From Coprobacter secundus (lineage in GTDB: Bacteria; Bacteroidota; Bacteroidia; Bacteroidales; Coprobacteraceae): a DNA stretch of 64,000 nt. This document shows, in pieces, positions 38,751 to 47,703 of this stretch. Each line of letters starts with the position of its first letter. Position 1 is the stretch's first letter. The notes below the pieces were generated by a model, which ran no database searches, was not told the origin of the DNA, and saw only the letters and a list, made by a program, of their open reading frames with translations. A program made the position numbers and the translations under genes. The stretch lies in the NCBI GenBank assembly GCA_000803105.1, contig JTDA01000006.1, forward strand, positions 124,001-188,000, written 5' to 3'.

Positions 38751-38781
38751 AAGGCATCTGTACTTAAGTATAAATGCCTTT
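38751..38781. terminator. Hairpin between convergent genes
   Basis: AAGGCAT near 38751 pairs with ATGCCTT ending at 38780, between the stop of the barrel gene and that of the GH36 gene. It could serve both directions. Confidence 0.55.
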
Positions 38782-38805
38782 CATAAATTTTCTTCATATT
38801 CCCCT

Positions 38806-40980
38806 TTATTTTATCTCTTTCAAACGAATTATCATACTGGAATATTCTCTGTCCAGTGGTATATCAATGCCTTCTTCCATTAAATATTTACCACTTATTA
38901 CATTCCCATGTTGCCGTAAATTAGTATTCACCTGATTTATTTCTTCCAATTTATACTTTTTCCCAGGATTCAGACCAGCCATGCGAAAACGGGGAATGGG
39001 TTGATTTCGAAAATGTTCAAGCTTGTACGCAAAGAATACGCTCTCACTTTTATCCGGAGTTACATACATCAAAGATGAAACACCTTTTTTATCATATGGA
39101 GAAATCAAACGGTACAGATCCCCTTGTTGTACAAGTGGGCGTATTTTTTTATATGTTGTAATTGCCTTTCGGGCAAACTCATATTCTTCTGGAGTCATAT
39201 CTTTAGGTTGCATTTCCATCCCCAAACGAGCAGACATCGCAACATCAAATCTAAATTTTAATGGAGTAACCCTTCCAGTTTGATGATTGCGCCCTGCACT
39301 AACATGAGATGCCATTGTAGAAGCAGGGAAAAAATGGGATATCCCCCACTGCATATATATGCGCTGTAATGCATCGGTGTTATCACTCACCCAAAACTCG
39401 TCAAAATATGGGAGCAAACCATAATTTGCACGTCCTCCCCCACTTGCACAAGCCTGCATTACTAAATCGGGATATTTCTTTTGAATACGCTTCAAAACAT
39501 TAATCAATCCTCTATGAAAATCTATATACAAATGTGATTGCTTATCCATAGGTAAATAATATGAACCATAATTGGCCAAAGTCATATTAGCATCCCACTT
39601 AATATAAGCAATATCCGGGTTTTCTGTCATTAAATTATCGACAACTCCAAAAACAAAATCTTGAACTTCTGGATTTGATAAATCAAGGACTAATTGTGCT
39701 CCTCCCCGACCTTTTTCTGGAATTCTGTTTTTCTGGCAAATAATCCAATCTGGATGTTTTTCATATAATTCACTGATATCATCAACCATTTCGGGTTCTA
39801 TCCAAATACCAAATTTTATATGATTGTCCTGAGCAGATTTTACTAAACTGGTAATTCCATTAGGAAGCTTTTTCTTACACACAATCCAATCTCCTAAACT
39901 TGTTGAATCATTATCACGCGGATATTTCTCACCAAACCAGCCATCATCCATAACGAACAATTCTCCACCAAGGCCAGATATATCTTTCATCATTTGTTCC
40001 ATCACCGGTTGATTGATACCAAAATAAACTCCTTCCCAACTGTTCAATAAAATATCTCGTAGCTGATTACCATGTGACACCTTATAATCTCGAGCCCAAC
40101 GGTGGAAATTACGACTTACACCACCTTTTCCTTCCGTACTATATGTAAGGACCAGTTCCGGTGTTATAAATTCTTCTTTAGGCATAAGTATATAGTGAGA
40201 TGCTTCTTCATTAATTCCTCCAAAAATACGTGTATTTCGATTATGATCTATATCAAATTTTAAAGCATAATTACCACTCCATGCCAGTGTTGCTCCTAAT
40301 ACAGTCCCGGTATTTTCCTCCGGAGATTTTCCGATGGACAACATGAATGATGGGTTGTCGGTCTGGGCATTTCTAACTCCGTCTTTATTCTTTATTACTT
40401 TCATTCCCGGTAATAGCAACTCTTCATCTAAATAAGATTCAGAAGCCCAGTTTCCATGCAGATGTGAAAGCCAATGTTCGCCTTGACGTATTGGAATATA
40501 TCCAGATGCGAATTTATAAAGGATTACGGGTTTCTTTTCTTGATGAGAAATTTCCGTCCATGTTTCTATTACATCCACATCTTTGTACGCTTGATAACAA
40601 ACTTTCACTTGAAACGGGTACACTGGATCATATAACACAAATTTCCAAGTGTTAGAAATTACATCGGAACTTTTTTCTACTCTGTCAAACAATAATTCCA
40701 ATGACATATTCCCATCGTAATGGGTTACTTGTATAGCTGGTTCTGTAACACAATTTATACCAAACGCCGGATATACCGGCTCTCTCATTTCTGTTCCACT
40801 ATTATAAACATCTTTTTCTGAATCAATATAGCTGCCATAATACTGGAAATACAACTTTTCACCCTTATTACCAGAAAGTAATAAAGACGTTTGTGGAGTA
40901 GAAATCAAATAATCTTCTGCTTTTACCGGTAAAGATAGAAACAAACTTATCGCTAATAATAAAAAAAAATAATGTTTCAT
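38806..40980 (-). CDS. GH36 alpha-galactosidase
   Basis: A 724-residue exported retaining alpha-galactosidase (signal peptide ending LPVKAED near residue 21). The N-terminal beta-supersandwich (about residues 22-300) is followed by the TIM barrel. Key blocks are FVMDDGWFG (343-350), GIWIEPEMV (391-399), KWDANMT with nucleophile Asp463, CASGGGRANYG, and VSDNTDA with acid/base Asp533. All expected catalytic residues are present and the length is typical. The C-terminal beta domain ends in a YSSMIIRLK block. It is the last gene of a leftward group that starts with GH78 and the SGNH hydrolase; 45 bases separate it from the latter. It probably releases alpha-galactose side groups in the periplasm. 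Confidence 0.94.
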   Translation of the reverse strand: MKHYFFLLLAISLFLSLPVKAEDYLISTPQTSLLLSGNKGEKLYFQYYGSYIDSEKDVYNSGTEMREPVYPAFGINCVTEPAIQVTHYDGNMSLELLFDRVEKSSDVISNTWKFVLYDPVYPFQVKVCYQAYKDVDVIETWTEISHQEKKPVILYKFASGYIPIRQGEHWLSHLHGNWASESYLDEELLLPGMKVIKNKDGVRNAQTDNPSFMLSIGKSPEENTGTVLGATLAWSGNYALKFDIDHNRNTRIFGGINEEASHYILMPKEEFITPELVLTYSTEGKGGVSRNFHRWARDYKVSHGNQLRDILLNSWEGVYFGINQPVMEQMMKDISGLGGELFVMDDGWFGEKYPRDNDSTSLGDWIVCKKKLPNGITSLVKSAQDNHIKFGIWIEPEMVDDISELYEKHPDWIICQKNRIPEKGRGGAQLVLDLSNPEVQDFVFGVVDNLMTENPDIAYIKWDANMTLANYGSYYLPMDKQSHLYIDFHRGLINVLKRIQKKYPDLVMQACASGGGRANYGLLPYFDEFWVSDNTDALQRIYMQWGISHFFPASTMASHVSAGRNHQTGRVTPLKFRFDVAMSARLGMEMQPKDMTPEEYEFARKAITTYKKIRPLVQQGDLYRLISPYDKKGVSSLMYVTPDKSESVFFAYKLEHFRNQPIPRFRMAGLNPGKKYKLEEINQVNTNLRQHGNVISGKYLMEEGIDIPLDREYSSMIIRLKEIK

Positions 40981-41025
40981 GATGGTATTTTAATTTTTAG
41001 ACTTATATCTTACTTTAGAACTATA

Positions 41026-41814
41026 TCATTCTTTGCCGATAGCTCTTAATATGGCTTGTCCCCAATACTCAGCCAAACGAGACCCTCCCTTATCATTCGG
41101 ATGCAAATAAAAAACTCCAGCATTTCCATCTTCAGCAACCATGTCTGTCCGATAATATTCTTTAAAATATTTATATGCTTCAGTATCTCCAGTTTTTACC
41201 TGTCCCGGAAATTTCTGCGCATACTCTCCAACTAATCGTCTTAATTCCGGTATATATTCCAACAATCGTTTTTGTCCAGCAACTAAATACATTGCTCCAT
41301 TATAAGTATTAGGACTATACCAAAGCGGGTCATTTAAAACAATAATTGCTTTGGGATAAAGATCCAATAATTTATTTATTATTTTCCTCATATTTTCACG
41401 ATATTGCCCAGCTTCGACCGGAGCCCCCTTAGTCCCGTTTATTGCACTATCATTCGTTCCCAGCATAATAGAGAACAATAAAACTCCCTTATTTTTAGCC
41501 AATTTGTCTGCCTCTATTTTCATCCAAGGAAACAGGCTGTTTGTTTCTGGAAGAAAATCTATTGTGGTACAACCACTCCGACCTGCATTGAAAAAAGAAA
41601 TTTTTTCTACACCCAATTGAGTTTCAAGCCAGTTTACACATTTGACAGGAGGAGCCTGTTTTTCTGGATTTTCTAACAAGACACCTTGTGTAATACTATT
41701 TCCAATAAACATTATATTGAGTTTTTTCCCCTCATTATCACTCCATAATGTTAAACTAAAAAATGACAAACAAAGAATCAATGTCATACGCATAAAATAA
41801 AATCGTGCCTTCAT
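41026..41814 (-). CDS. SGNH/GDSL-type esterase
   Basis: A 262-residue exported hydrolase (signal peptide to about residue 25). Block I is MFIGNSITQG with the nucleophile Ser40, block III is MLGTNDSA, and block V is FYLHPNDKGG with His238. The usual Asp three residues before the His (DxxH) is replaced by Phe here, so the triad may be incomplete or use another acid, as in some esterases working with a Ser-His dyad. It resembles carbohydrate deacetylases and sialate esterases found in PULs, and would remove acetyl groups so that the neighbouring GH78 and GH36 can act. Acetyl specificity is inferred from context. Confidence 0.85.
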   Translation of the reverse strand: MKARFYFMRMTLILCLSFFSLTLWSDNEGKKLNIMFIGNSITQGVLLENPEKQAPPVKCVNWLETQLGVEKISFFNAGRSGCTTIDFLPETNSLFPWMKIEADKLAKNKGVLLFSIMLGTNDSAINGTKGAPVEAGQYRENMRKIINKLLDLYPKAIIVLNDPLWYSPNTYNGAMYLVAGQKRLLEYIPELRRLVGEYAQKFPGQVKTGDTEAYKYFKEYYRTDMVAEDGNAGVFYLHPNDKGGSRLAEYWGQAILRAIGKE

Positions 41815-41987
41815 TGTTATTAGCTTTTATCTTTTCAAATCATATATAGCAAATTTCCATTATTTTCTCTTTAACAGTGTAAATATAAATAATTCTTTAC
41901 TTTTCCACCTTTCTTTTATAGATAAAATAAAAATCTTTCACAATATCTTATCAGACCCCTAATATGCTTAAAAATAACCGAAATAAT

Positions 41988-44273
41988 TTACCGTACTTCA
42001 AATCGATATTTACCACCACAAACTTTATAAGACATTACATATCCTCCTGTAGTCCGTAACTGGATATCATTTGCTCCAATCCGATATTTTTTTCCTAAAG
42101 CTCTCACTTCCTGACCTATCTCAACAGGCAATTCGACATGTGCCGTTGTACCTTCTGGAACAACAATTTTCAGAACAAAAGTCTTTCCTTTTTTCTGAAA
42201 ACTTGAACTTATTTTTCCCGAGATAGAAGGGACTTCAATAGAAGCAGAAGTAAAATGTACAGGATTAGGAGCAATCTTAAATTCTTTCCATCCTGCAGAT
42301 AATGGAATAATGCCGCATAAATATTGGGCTATAACAATTAGTGGCCCCCCACTCCATGCATGATTTACCGTACCTCCGCCAAACCCTTTTAAACTAACAT
42401 CCCAACCCTCAAATAAAGTAGTATAATTTTCATTATTTACCATCGGACCAAATCTTTTTTCTATCCGTCTCATTGCATACTCACCTTCTCCCATAATAAA
42501 CAAAGCTTCCATAACGTATTTTTCCATATAAGGACTAGCATGGAAGTTTGCCTTAAGGAACTGAACTATTTTCTTATATTTAGATGAATCTGCTATTCCT
42601 GAAACTACGGCCAGAGCCTGCACTCTATCATCTGTTTTATCTTTATATTCAGGATGACGATATACTTCTCCATCCCAACAAGCATTATAGGCTACTTTAA
42701 TTTTTTCCATAATTTGTTCATAACCTAGGGCATCCTGTTCCTTACCCAATAATTTAGCCATATTGGAAGCACCTTTTAATGCCAAATAATGCCAACCCGC
42801 TAAAATGAGGCGAATATCCTTGTTATCCCCCCAATCCCCCCAAGACCATCCACCAGAACGAAACCCTGTCAGACCGGTTTCATCTAAAGTCCACAAACCT
42901 AAATATTTTCTTACACCAGGATAAATATCACATATCGTCTGACGGTCACCCGTATTCATATAGTAATTCCAAAAACCATAAAAACCCACTGAAGCCAACA
43001 TTTGCCCAGGCAATTCACTATCATAATTTCCTGCGGGTATCGGAGAAAACAAGCTACCATCTTTCTTTTGCCAAGCTATTAGTTCATGTATGCCTTTTTT
43101 CATTAACGCATGAACTGAACTCGAACACGTATAAAAAGATTCTCCCATCAAAATCACTTCATCACCCCACCATTGTGCACGTTCTCTTTCTGGACAATCA
43201 AAATATGTATCTCGCATGTTTACATACAAAGTTCTCAATGCTTTTGCCCAAAATTTATTATAAAACGTATCATCGCAAACAAAGCTTCTTGAAATTTCTG
43301 TATCATACCCCGTCTCCCTATACAAAAGCTGTTTCACCTCTAATGAATCCGGTAAAACAAAATAAACTTTATGTCCATTGAGCCACCCCAATGATTCATA
43401 TTCTTGCTTCCCTTTTCTGCTAATATACTCTGCCCTTAAATTGATATCTCCCGCTGCATATGTATTATCTGTCCATATTTCAATTTTTGCCCCTCCATGT
43501 TTATCATTAATACTGAAATAAGGAGTCATTTGTGTATTATACGGCAAAACAGCAACAATTGTATCTCTTCCACTTCTCCCAGGAATACGCCTTACATCCT
43601 TAAACCTCTTCATCCCATAATCTTTCCATTGAGGTATCGGTCTTTCAAGTAATATATTCCATGGGGCATCACCCCATATACCCAACTCTTTTGCCGGTAA
43701 AAAATCACCTAAACCTATTTGCCATCCGGGGATATCTAATCTGGCATCGAAAAGAATATTTGACTCAGGCAATCTAAAATTTGGATAAGGGGCCGAAGCT
43801 GTACTGTAGGCTGGGTGTATCCTACACTTCCATGTATTATTGCTAATAATAGAAACATTGTTCCCCACGGCATTAAACAATAGTCCTGCCCTTCCACTAC
43901 TTTTATGAGAAAAGCCGTCTTTCCCAAAATACCATAATAAAACTACTATCCGATTATTTCCTTTTTTTAAATAATGGGAAATGTCCACAACATCATAATA
44001 CGTATCTTTAGGATTTGGTCCCCTTTTCAATCCTCCTTCAAAAACGACCAAATCACCATTAATCCATAGCCAATATTTACTATCAGCTGCTATTTGTGCA
44101 AATAATGTATCCGGTACGGATTTTAAATAAACCTCTTTTCTAAAGGCAATCCATGTATTTTGACTATCGACCCCTATTTCCGGTGACGTAATCCATCTAG
44201 CCGAAATTTGTCCGATTACTTCAACTGAAAAGAAAAAGGAAATCCAGAAAAAAAACAGTATATGCTTTCTCAT
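41988..44273 (-). CDS. GH78 alpha-L-rhamnosidase
   Basis: A 761-residue exported enzyme. A longer frame begins at 44312, but the ATG at 44273 yields MRKHILFFFWISFFFSVEVI, a signal peptide, and is preferred. Beta-sandwich domains occupy about residues 25-320 (ARWITSPEIG, AGDINLRAEY). The (alpha/alpha)6 barrel contains DCPERERAQWWGDE (residues 359 onward, the acidic catalytic region) and GWSWGDWGDN. WDVSLKGFGGGTVNHAWSGGP is the characteristic late block, followed by a C-terminal beta-sandwich. It begins a leftward group with the SGNH esterase (173 bases away) and GH36. It likely removes terminal rhamnose. It is the second rhamnosidase of the window and differs clearly from the one at 19354. Confidence 0.9.
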   Translation of the reverse strand: MRKHILFFFWISFFFSVEVIGQISARWITSPEIGVDSQNTWIAFRKEVYLKSVPDTLFAQIAADSKYWLWINGDLVVFEGGLKRGPNPKDTYYDVVDISHYLKKGNNRIVVLLWYFGKDGFSHKSSGRAGLLFNAVGNNVSIISNNTWKCRIHPAYSTASAPYPNFRLPESNILFDARLDIPGWQIGLGDFLPAKELGIWGDAPWNILLERPIPQWKDYGMKRFKDVRRIPGRSGRDTIVAVLPYNTQMTPYFSINDKHGGAKIEIWTDNTYAAGDINLRAEYISRKGKQEYESLGWLNGHKVYFVLPDSLEVKQLLYRETGYDTEISRSFVCDDTFYNKFWAKALRTLYVNMRDTYFDCPERERAQWWGDEVILMGESFYTCSSSVHALMKKGIHELIAWQKKDGSLFSPIPAGNYDSELPGQMLASVGFYGFWNYYMNTGDRQTICDIYPGVRKYLGLWTLDETGLTGFRSGGWSWGDWGDNKDIRLILAGWHYLALKGASNMAKLLGKEQDALGYEQIMEKIKVAYNACWDGEVYRHPEYKDKTDDRVQALAVVSGIADSSKYKKIVQFLKANFHASPYMEKYVMEALFIMGEGEYAMRRIEKRFGPMVNNENYTTLFEGWDVSLKGFGGGTVNHAWSGGPLIVIAQYLCGIIPLSAGWKEFKIAPNPVHFTSASIEVPSISGKISSSFQKKGKTFVLKIVVPEGTTAHVELPVEIGQEVRALGKKYRIGANDIQLRTTGGYVMSYKVCGGKYRFEVR

Positions 44274-44445
44274 GATATTATCGCTTATAAACTCGAAAAC
44301 AAATCGTACCACACCTACCTCCGCCTAAAGACAGACAATAATAATACTATTTAAAATCAAAAACGATAATTGAATCCGAAGCTCAATAATTCTTTAAATT
44401 GCAAATATGTATCTTTATCTTTCTTAGGCTGCCTGTCATCATATC

Positions 44446-45846
44446 TCATATGCAAAAACAACCGAGTAGAAAAAAACGATTCAAAATAAAATCAAAACTA
44501 TTTTCAAAATCTATCTGAATACGATCATAATTGGTAAAATAGAAGAACCGAGAATTCCAAAGCATATTACGAATAAACTCCCACTTCACTGTCGTCTCAA
44601 CAGAAGAACCATATTGACTAAGAGATTTTCCCTCTGTAATACTAAAACTGGCAGGATCTATACTTTTATCATCCAATACAAACCGGAGATTATACGAAAG
44701 TGGAGACAATATCGCAGACAATTCTAATTTACGTTTATCATTTTTGTATTGATACGACATACCAATACCTAAATTAAGCTCACCTGGAGAAAAGAATTCA
44801 GCTTGTTTATCATTTGAATTTGCTTTAAAACTATTTAGTAACTGAGTTTTAAAATACAAAGAAGCAGTATAATACCATCGGTTAAACGCTTTTACTCCAA
44901 ATTTAGAATTAATCTGAAAAAGATCTTCACTCACCCTTATTGTATGTACTGTATCGTCAGGAGCACTACTCAAATTCAATTTCCATTGAATTGTATTCTC
45001 AAAAATTATTTTTTTGTAATCATCGTATTTCAAATTATAGACCTGATTACTTACCAAATTTAAATTACTTTCTCCTCCTTGATACCAATTTTCAGAGATA
45101 TGCACCTGCGAAAACTGAATAGAACTCTGAAAACCCGAAATCCAATGTTTCAATTTTACTGTCCCCGTATTTATATTTCTGACCTTTTCTATCTTCGGAG
45201 ATTCCAAGGTTATCAAATTTCGCAACGGATTCATTTTCAATTGTTCCACTTCAGGAATATCAGGTAGATTCTCATCATTATATTTTATCAAATCTGGGTG
45301 ATTAACGATAAAATCCAATTGAGCCAGATTACCCAACGTTTCAAAATTCTCTGCAGATTTCAACCAATCTATACTATTTCCCAAAGATAATCCATAATCC
45401 ATTTTCTTGCCTTTAACAAGATGTATAGTCGGAATCTTAACATCCTGATATTTAGAAAATATAATAGGCATAAATATTGGATTTATAGGTATTGTATCGG
45501 TATATATCATCAAGGAATCATAATCAACAACCATTTGTAATGCCCGTTCAACTTCAGGTGAAAATCTTGTAGTATCTGGTTCTATAAGACGCAATAGATA
45601 ACTATTCAATATGCTATCATTTACCGGAGGAGTTACAGATTTCTTCAATTGCTTTTTCGTTTTACGAAGAGTATCTACACGCACAACAGTATCTTGTGGC
45701 TCAATTTTCTCTTGATAAATTAAAGAATCTACTACCACCCGCTGTATTTCAGGTATTGTGTCCGTTTGTGCAAAAGCCATAGAGAACCTGCACACAATAA
45801 TAGAAATAAATAGGATAACTAAAAAAAAACACTTACTCTTCTTCAT
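44446..45846 (-). CDS. DUF3078-type outer-membrane protein, C-terminus lost by frameshift
   Basis: A 466-residue exported protein (signal peptide to about residue 27) with a long linker rich in TDTIPE-type sequence and then an outer-membrane barrel: ISGFQSSIQFSQVHISENWYQGG, LNLVSNQVYNLKY, KLNLSSAPDD, YYTASLYFKTQLL, NPLS-type strands. This matches the DUF3078 family of Bacteroidetes. The open frame ends NRFFLLGCFCI at 44446. One base after the coding T run (A7 at 44470-44476 on the + strand) the other frame reads FSTRLFLHMRYDD, continues to LQFKELLSFGFNYRF and stops at 44357-44359. That is the normal DUF3078 ending with a terminal Phe. The complete gene would be 44357-45846, about 497 residues. 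Function unknown. Confidence 0.8.
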   Translation of the reverse strand: MKKSKCFFLVILFISIIVCRFSMAFAQTDTIPEIQRVVVDSLIYQEKIEPQDTVVRVDTLRKTKKQLKKSVTPPVNDSILNSYLLRLIEPDTTRFSPEVERALQMVVDYDSLMIYTDTIPINPIFMPIIFSKYQDVKIPTIHLVKGKKMDYGLSLGNSIDWLKSAENFETLGNLAQLDFIVNHPDLIKYNDENLPDIPEVEQLKMNPLRNLITLESPKIEKVRNINTGTVKLKHWISGFQSSIQFSQVHISENWYQGGESNLNLVSNQVYNLKYDDYKKIIFENTIQWKLNLSSAPDDTVHTIRVSEDLFQINSKFGVKAFNRWYYTASLYFKTQLLNSFKANSNDKQAEFFSPGELNLGIGMSYQYKNDKRKLELSAILSPLSYNLRFVLDDKSIDPASFSITEGKSLSQYGSSVETTVKWEFIRNMLWNSRFFYFTNYDRIQIDFENSFDFILNRFFLLGCFCI

Positions 45847-46006
45847 ATTTTTTCACTCTGGTCATGCAAAGATAATTAAAAATAAATAACTTAATTCCCT
45901 TCAAAAGATATTACAAACAATATAATCAAATTTTTACAGGAAAATATACAAGTGTTAATTGATAATTAATCTAAGATGAATCTCCTAAAATTCTGAATAT
46001 TTTTCA

Positions 46007-46014
46007 TACTTTTG
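46007..46014 (+). promoter_or_regulatory. Probable -7 element of the pyrG promoter
   Basis: TACTTTTG matches TAnnTTTG and lies 51 bases upstream of the pyrG start codon, giving a leader of about 45 bases. The -33 region is not well conserved. Confidence 0.5.
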
Positions 46015-46065
46015 CAGTTTAAAAAATAATACACATATAATTAATGTATTAAATTATATATCATT

Positions 46066-47673
46066 GTGGATACAAAGTATATTTTTGTCACAGGCGGTGT
46101 GGTGTCATCTTTAGGAAAAGGTATTATTTCTGCATCACTGGCCAAATTGCTTCAAGCTAGAGGATATCATGTTACTATTCAAAAATTTGATCCTTACATC
46201 AATATTGACCCTGGCACACTTAACCCGTACGAACATGGTGAGTGTTACGTGACAGTCGACGGCCATGAAGCGGATCTTGATTTAGGTCACTACGAACGTT
46301 TTACTAATACACGTACAACCCGGGCTAACAATATTACTACCGGTCGTATCTATCAAAATGTAATTGATAAAGAACGTCGAGGAGATTATTTGGGAAAAAC
46401 AGTTCAAATTATCCCACATATTACTGACGAAATAAAGAGAAATGTAAAATTATTAGGCAGTAAAAATGAATATGATTTTGTCATTACAGAGATAGGAGGA
46501 ACTGTCGGTGACATAGAATCATTGCCATTTCTCGAAAGTGTACGTCAATTACGGTGGGAGCTGGGGAAAAACTGCCTTTGTATCCATCTAACTTATGTCC
46601 CATTCATTGCCGCAGCAAAAGAAGTAAAGACCAAACCAACTCAACACTCTGTCAAACAATTACAAGAAGTCGGAATACAACCCGATATACTGGTTCTACG
46701 CACAGAGCATGAGCTCAGTACCGACATCCGCCGAAAAGTGGCTTTATTTTGTAATGTAGAGCCTTCAGCTGTAATACAATCTATTGATGTACCGTCGATT
46801 TATGAAGTTCCGCTGAAGATGCAACAACAAAAATTGGATGAGATTGTATTGCAAAAAACAGGTATGCCTATAAAGTCAACGCCAGAACTAAAACCGTGGA
46901 AAGAATTCTTGGCACGCATGAAAAATGCAACAGAAAGTGTGCGCATTGGCCTTGTAGGTAAATATGTCGAGCTTCCAGATGCTTATAAGTCTATCAATGA
47001 GGCTCTTTTCCAAGCTGCAACATATAATGATCATAAACTCGATTTAAAACTGATACATTCAGAAAAAATAAACAAAGACAACGTTGAGGAAATGCTTGGA
47101 TCAATGGATGGAATTATTATTGCTCCCGGATTCGGGCAAAGAGGCATAGAAGGTAAATTTATAGCTCTGAAATATGCCAGAGAACATGATGTCCCAACTT
47201 TTGGAATCTGTTTAGGGATGCAATGTATGGTTATAGAATTTGCCAGAGACGTATTAGGATATGCCGACGCCAACTCTACTGAAATGGAAGTAAGTACCAA
47301 CCATAATGTTATCGACCTTATGGAAAGCCAAAAAAGCATTTCGAATATGGGGGGGACTATGCGACTGGGAGAATACGATTGTATCTTACAGGAAGGGTCA
47401 AAAGCTGCAAAAGCATACAATAGCACTCATATTAAAGAACGTCATCGTCATCGGTTCGAATTCAACAGTGATTACCGTGATGAATTTGAAAAAGCAGGAA
47501 TGAAATGTGTCGGAGAAAATCCAGACACACATTTAGTCGAAGTCGTAGAAATACCCAATCTGAAATGGTTTGTCGGGGTACAATATCACCCAGAATATAA
47601 TAGTACCGTACTAAAACCCAACCCGCTATTTGTTGACTTTGTCAAAGCTGCTATCGAAAACAAAAAGAAATAA
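46066..47673 (+). CDS. pyrG: CTP synthase
   Basis: Converts UTP to CTP with ATP and glutamine in the cytoplasm, the last step of pyrimidine nucleotide synthesis. The start is a GTG at 46066; the residues that follow (DTKYIFVTGGVVSSLGKG) are the conserved N-terminus, so no upstream ATG is needed. The synthase domain covers residues 1-265, with KFDPYINIDPGTLNPYEHGE and GGTVGDIES. The class I glutamine amidotransferase domain covers about residues 290-535, with the nucleophile Cys382 in FGICLGMQ and the rest of the triad in YHPEY (His508, Glu510). Length 535 is standard. yidC follows after 30 bases, a common arrangement in Bacteroidales. Confidence 0.98.
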   Translation: MDTKYIFVTGGVVSSLGKGIISASLAKLLQARGYHVTIQKFDPYINIDPGTLNPYEHGECYVTVDGHEADLDLGHYERFTNTRTTRANNITTGRIYQNVIDKERRGDYLGKTVQIIPHITDEIKRNVKLLGSKNEYDFVITEIGGTVGDIESLPFLESVRQLRWELGKNCLCIHLTYVPFIAAAKEVKTKPTQHSVKQLQEVGIQPDILVLRTEHELSTDIRRKVALFCNVEPSAVIQSIDVPSIYEVPLKMQQQKLDEIVLQKTGMPIKSTPELKPWKEFLARMKNATESVRIGLVGKYVELPDAYKSINEALFQAATYNDHKLDLKLIHSEKINKDNVEEMLGSMDGIIIAPGFGQRGIEGKFIALKYAREHDVPTFGICLGMQCMVIEFARDVLGYADANSTEMEVSTNHNVIDLMESQKSISNMGGTMRLGEYDCILQEGSKAAKAYNSTHIKERHRHRFEFNSDYRDEFEKAGMKCVGENPDTHLVEVVEIPNLKWFVGVQYHPEYNSTVLKPNPLFVDFVKAAIENKKK

Positions 47674-47703
47674 AAACGGAATTAAAAGATTTAAACGAAA
47701 AAT

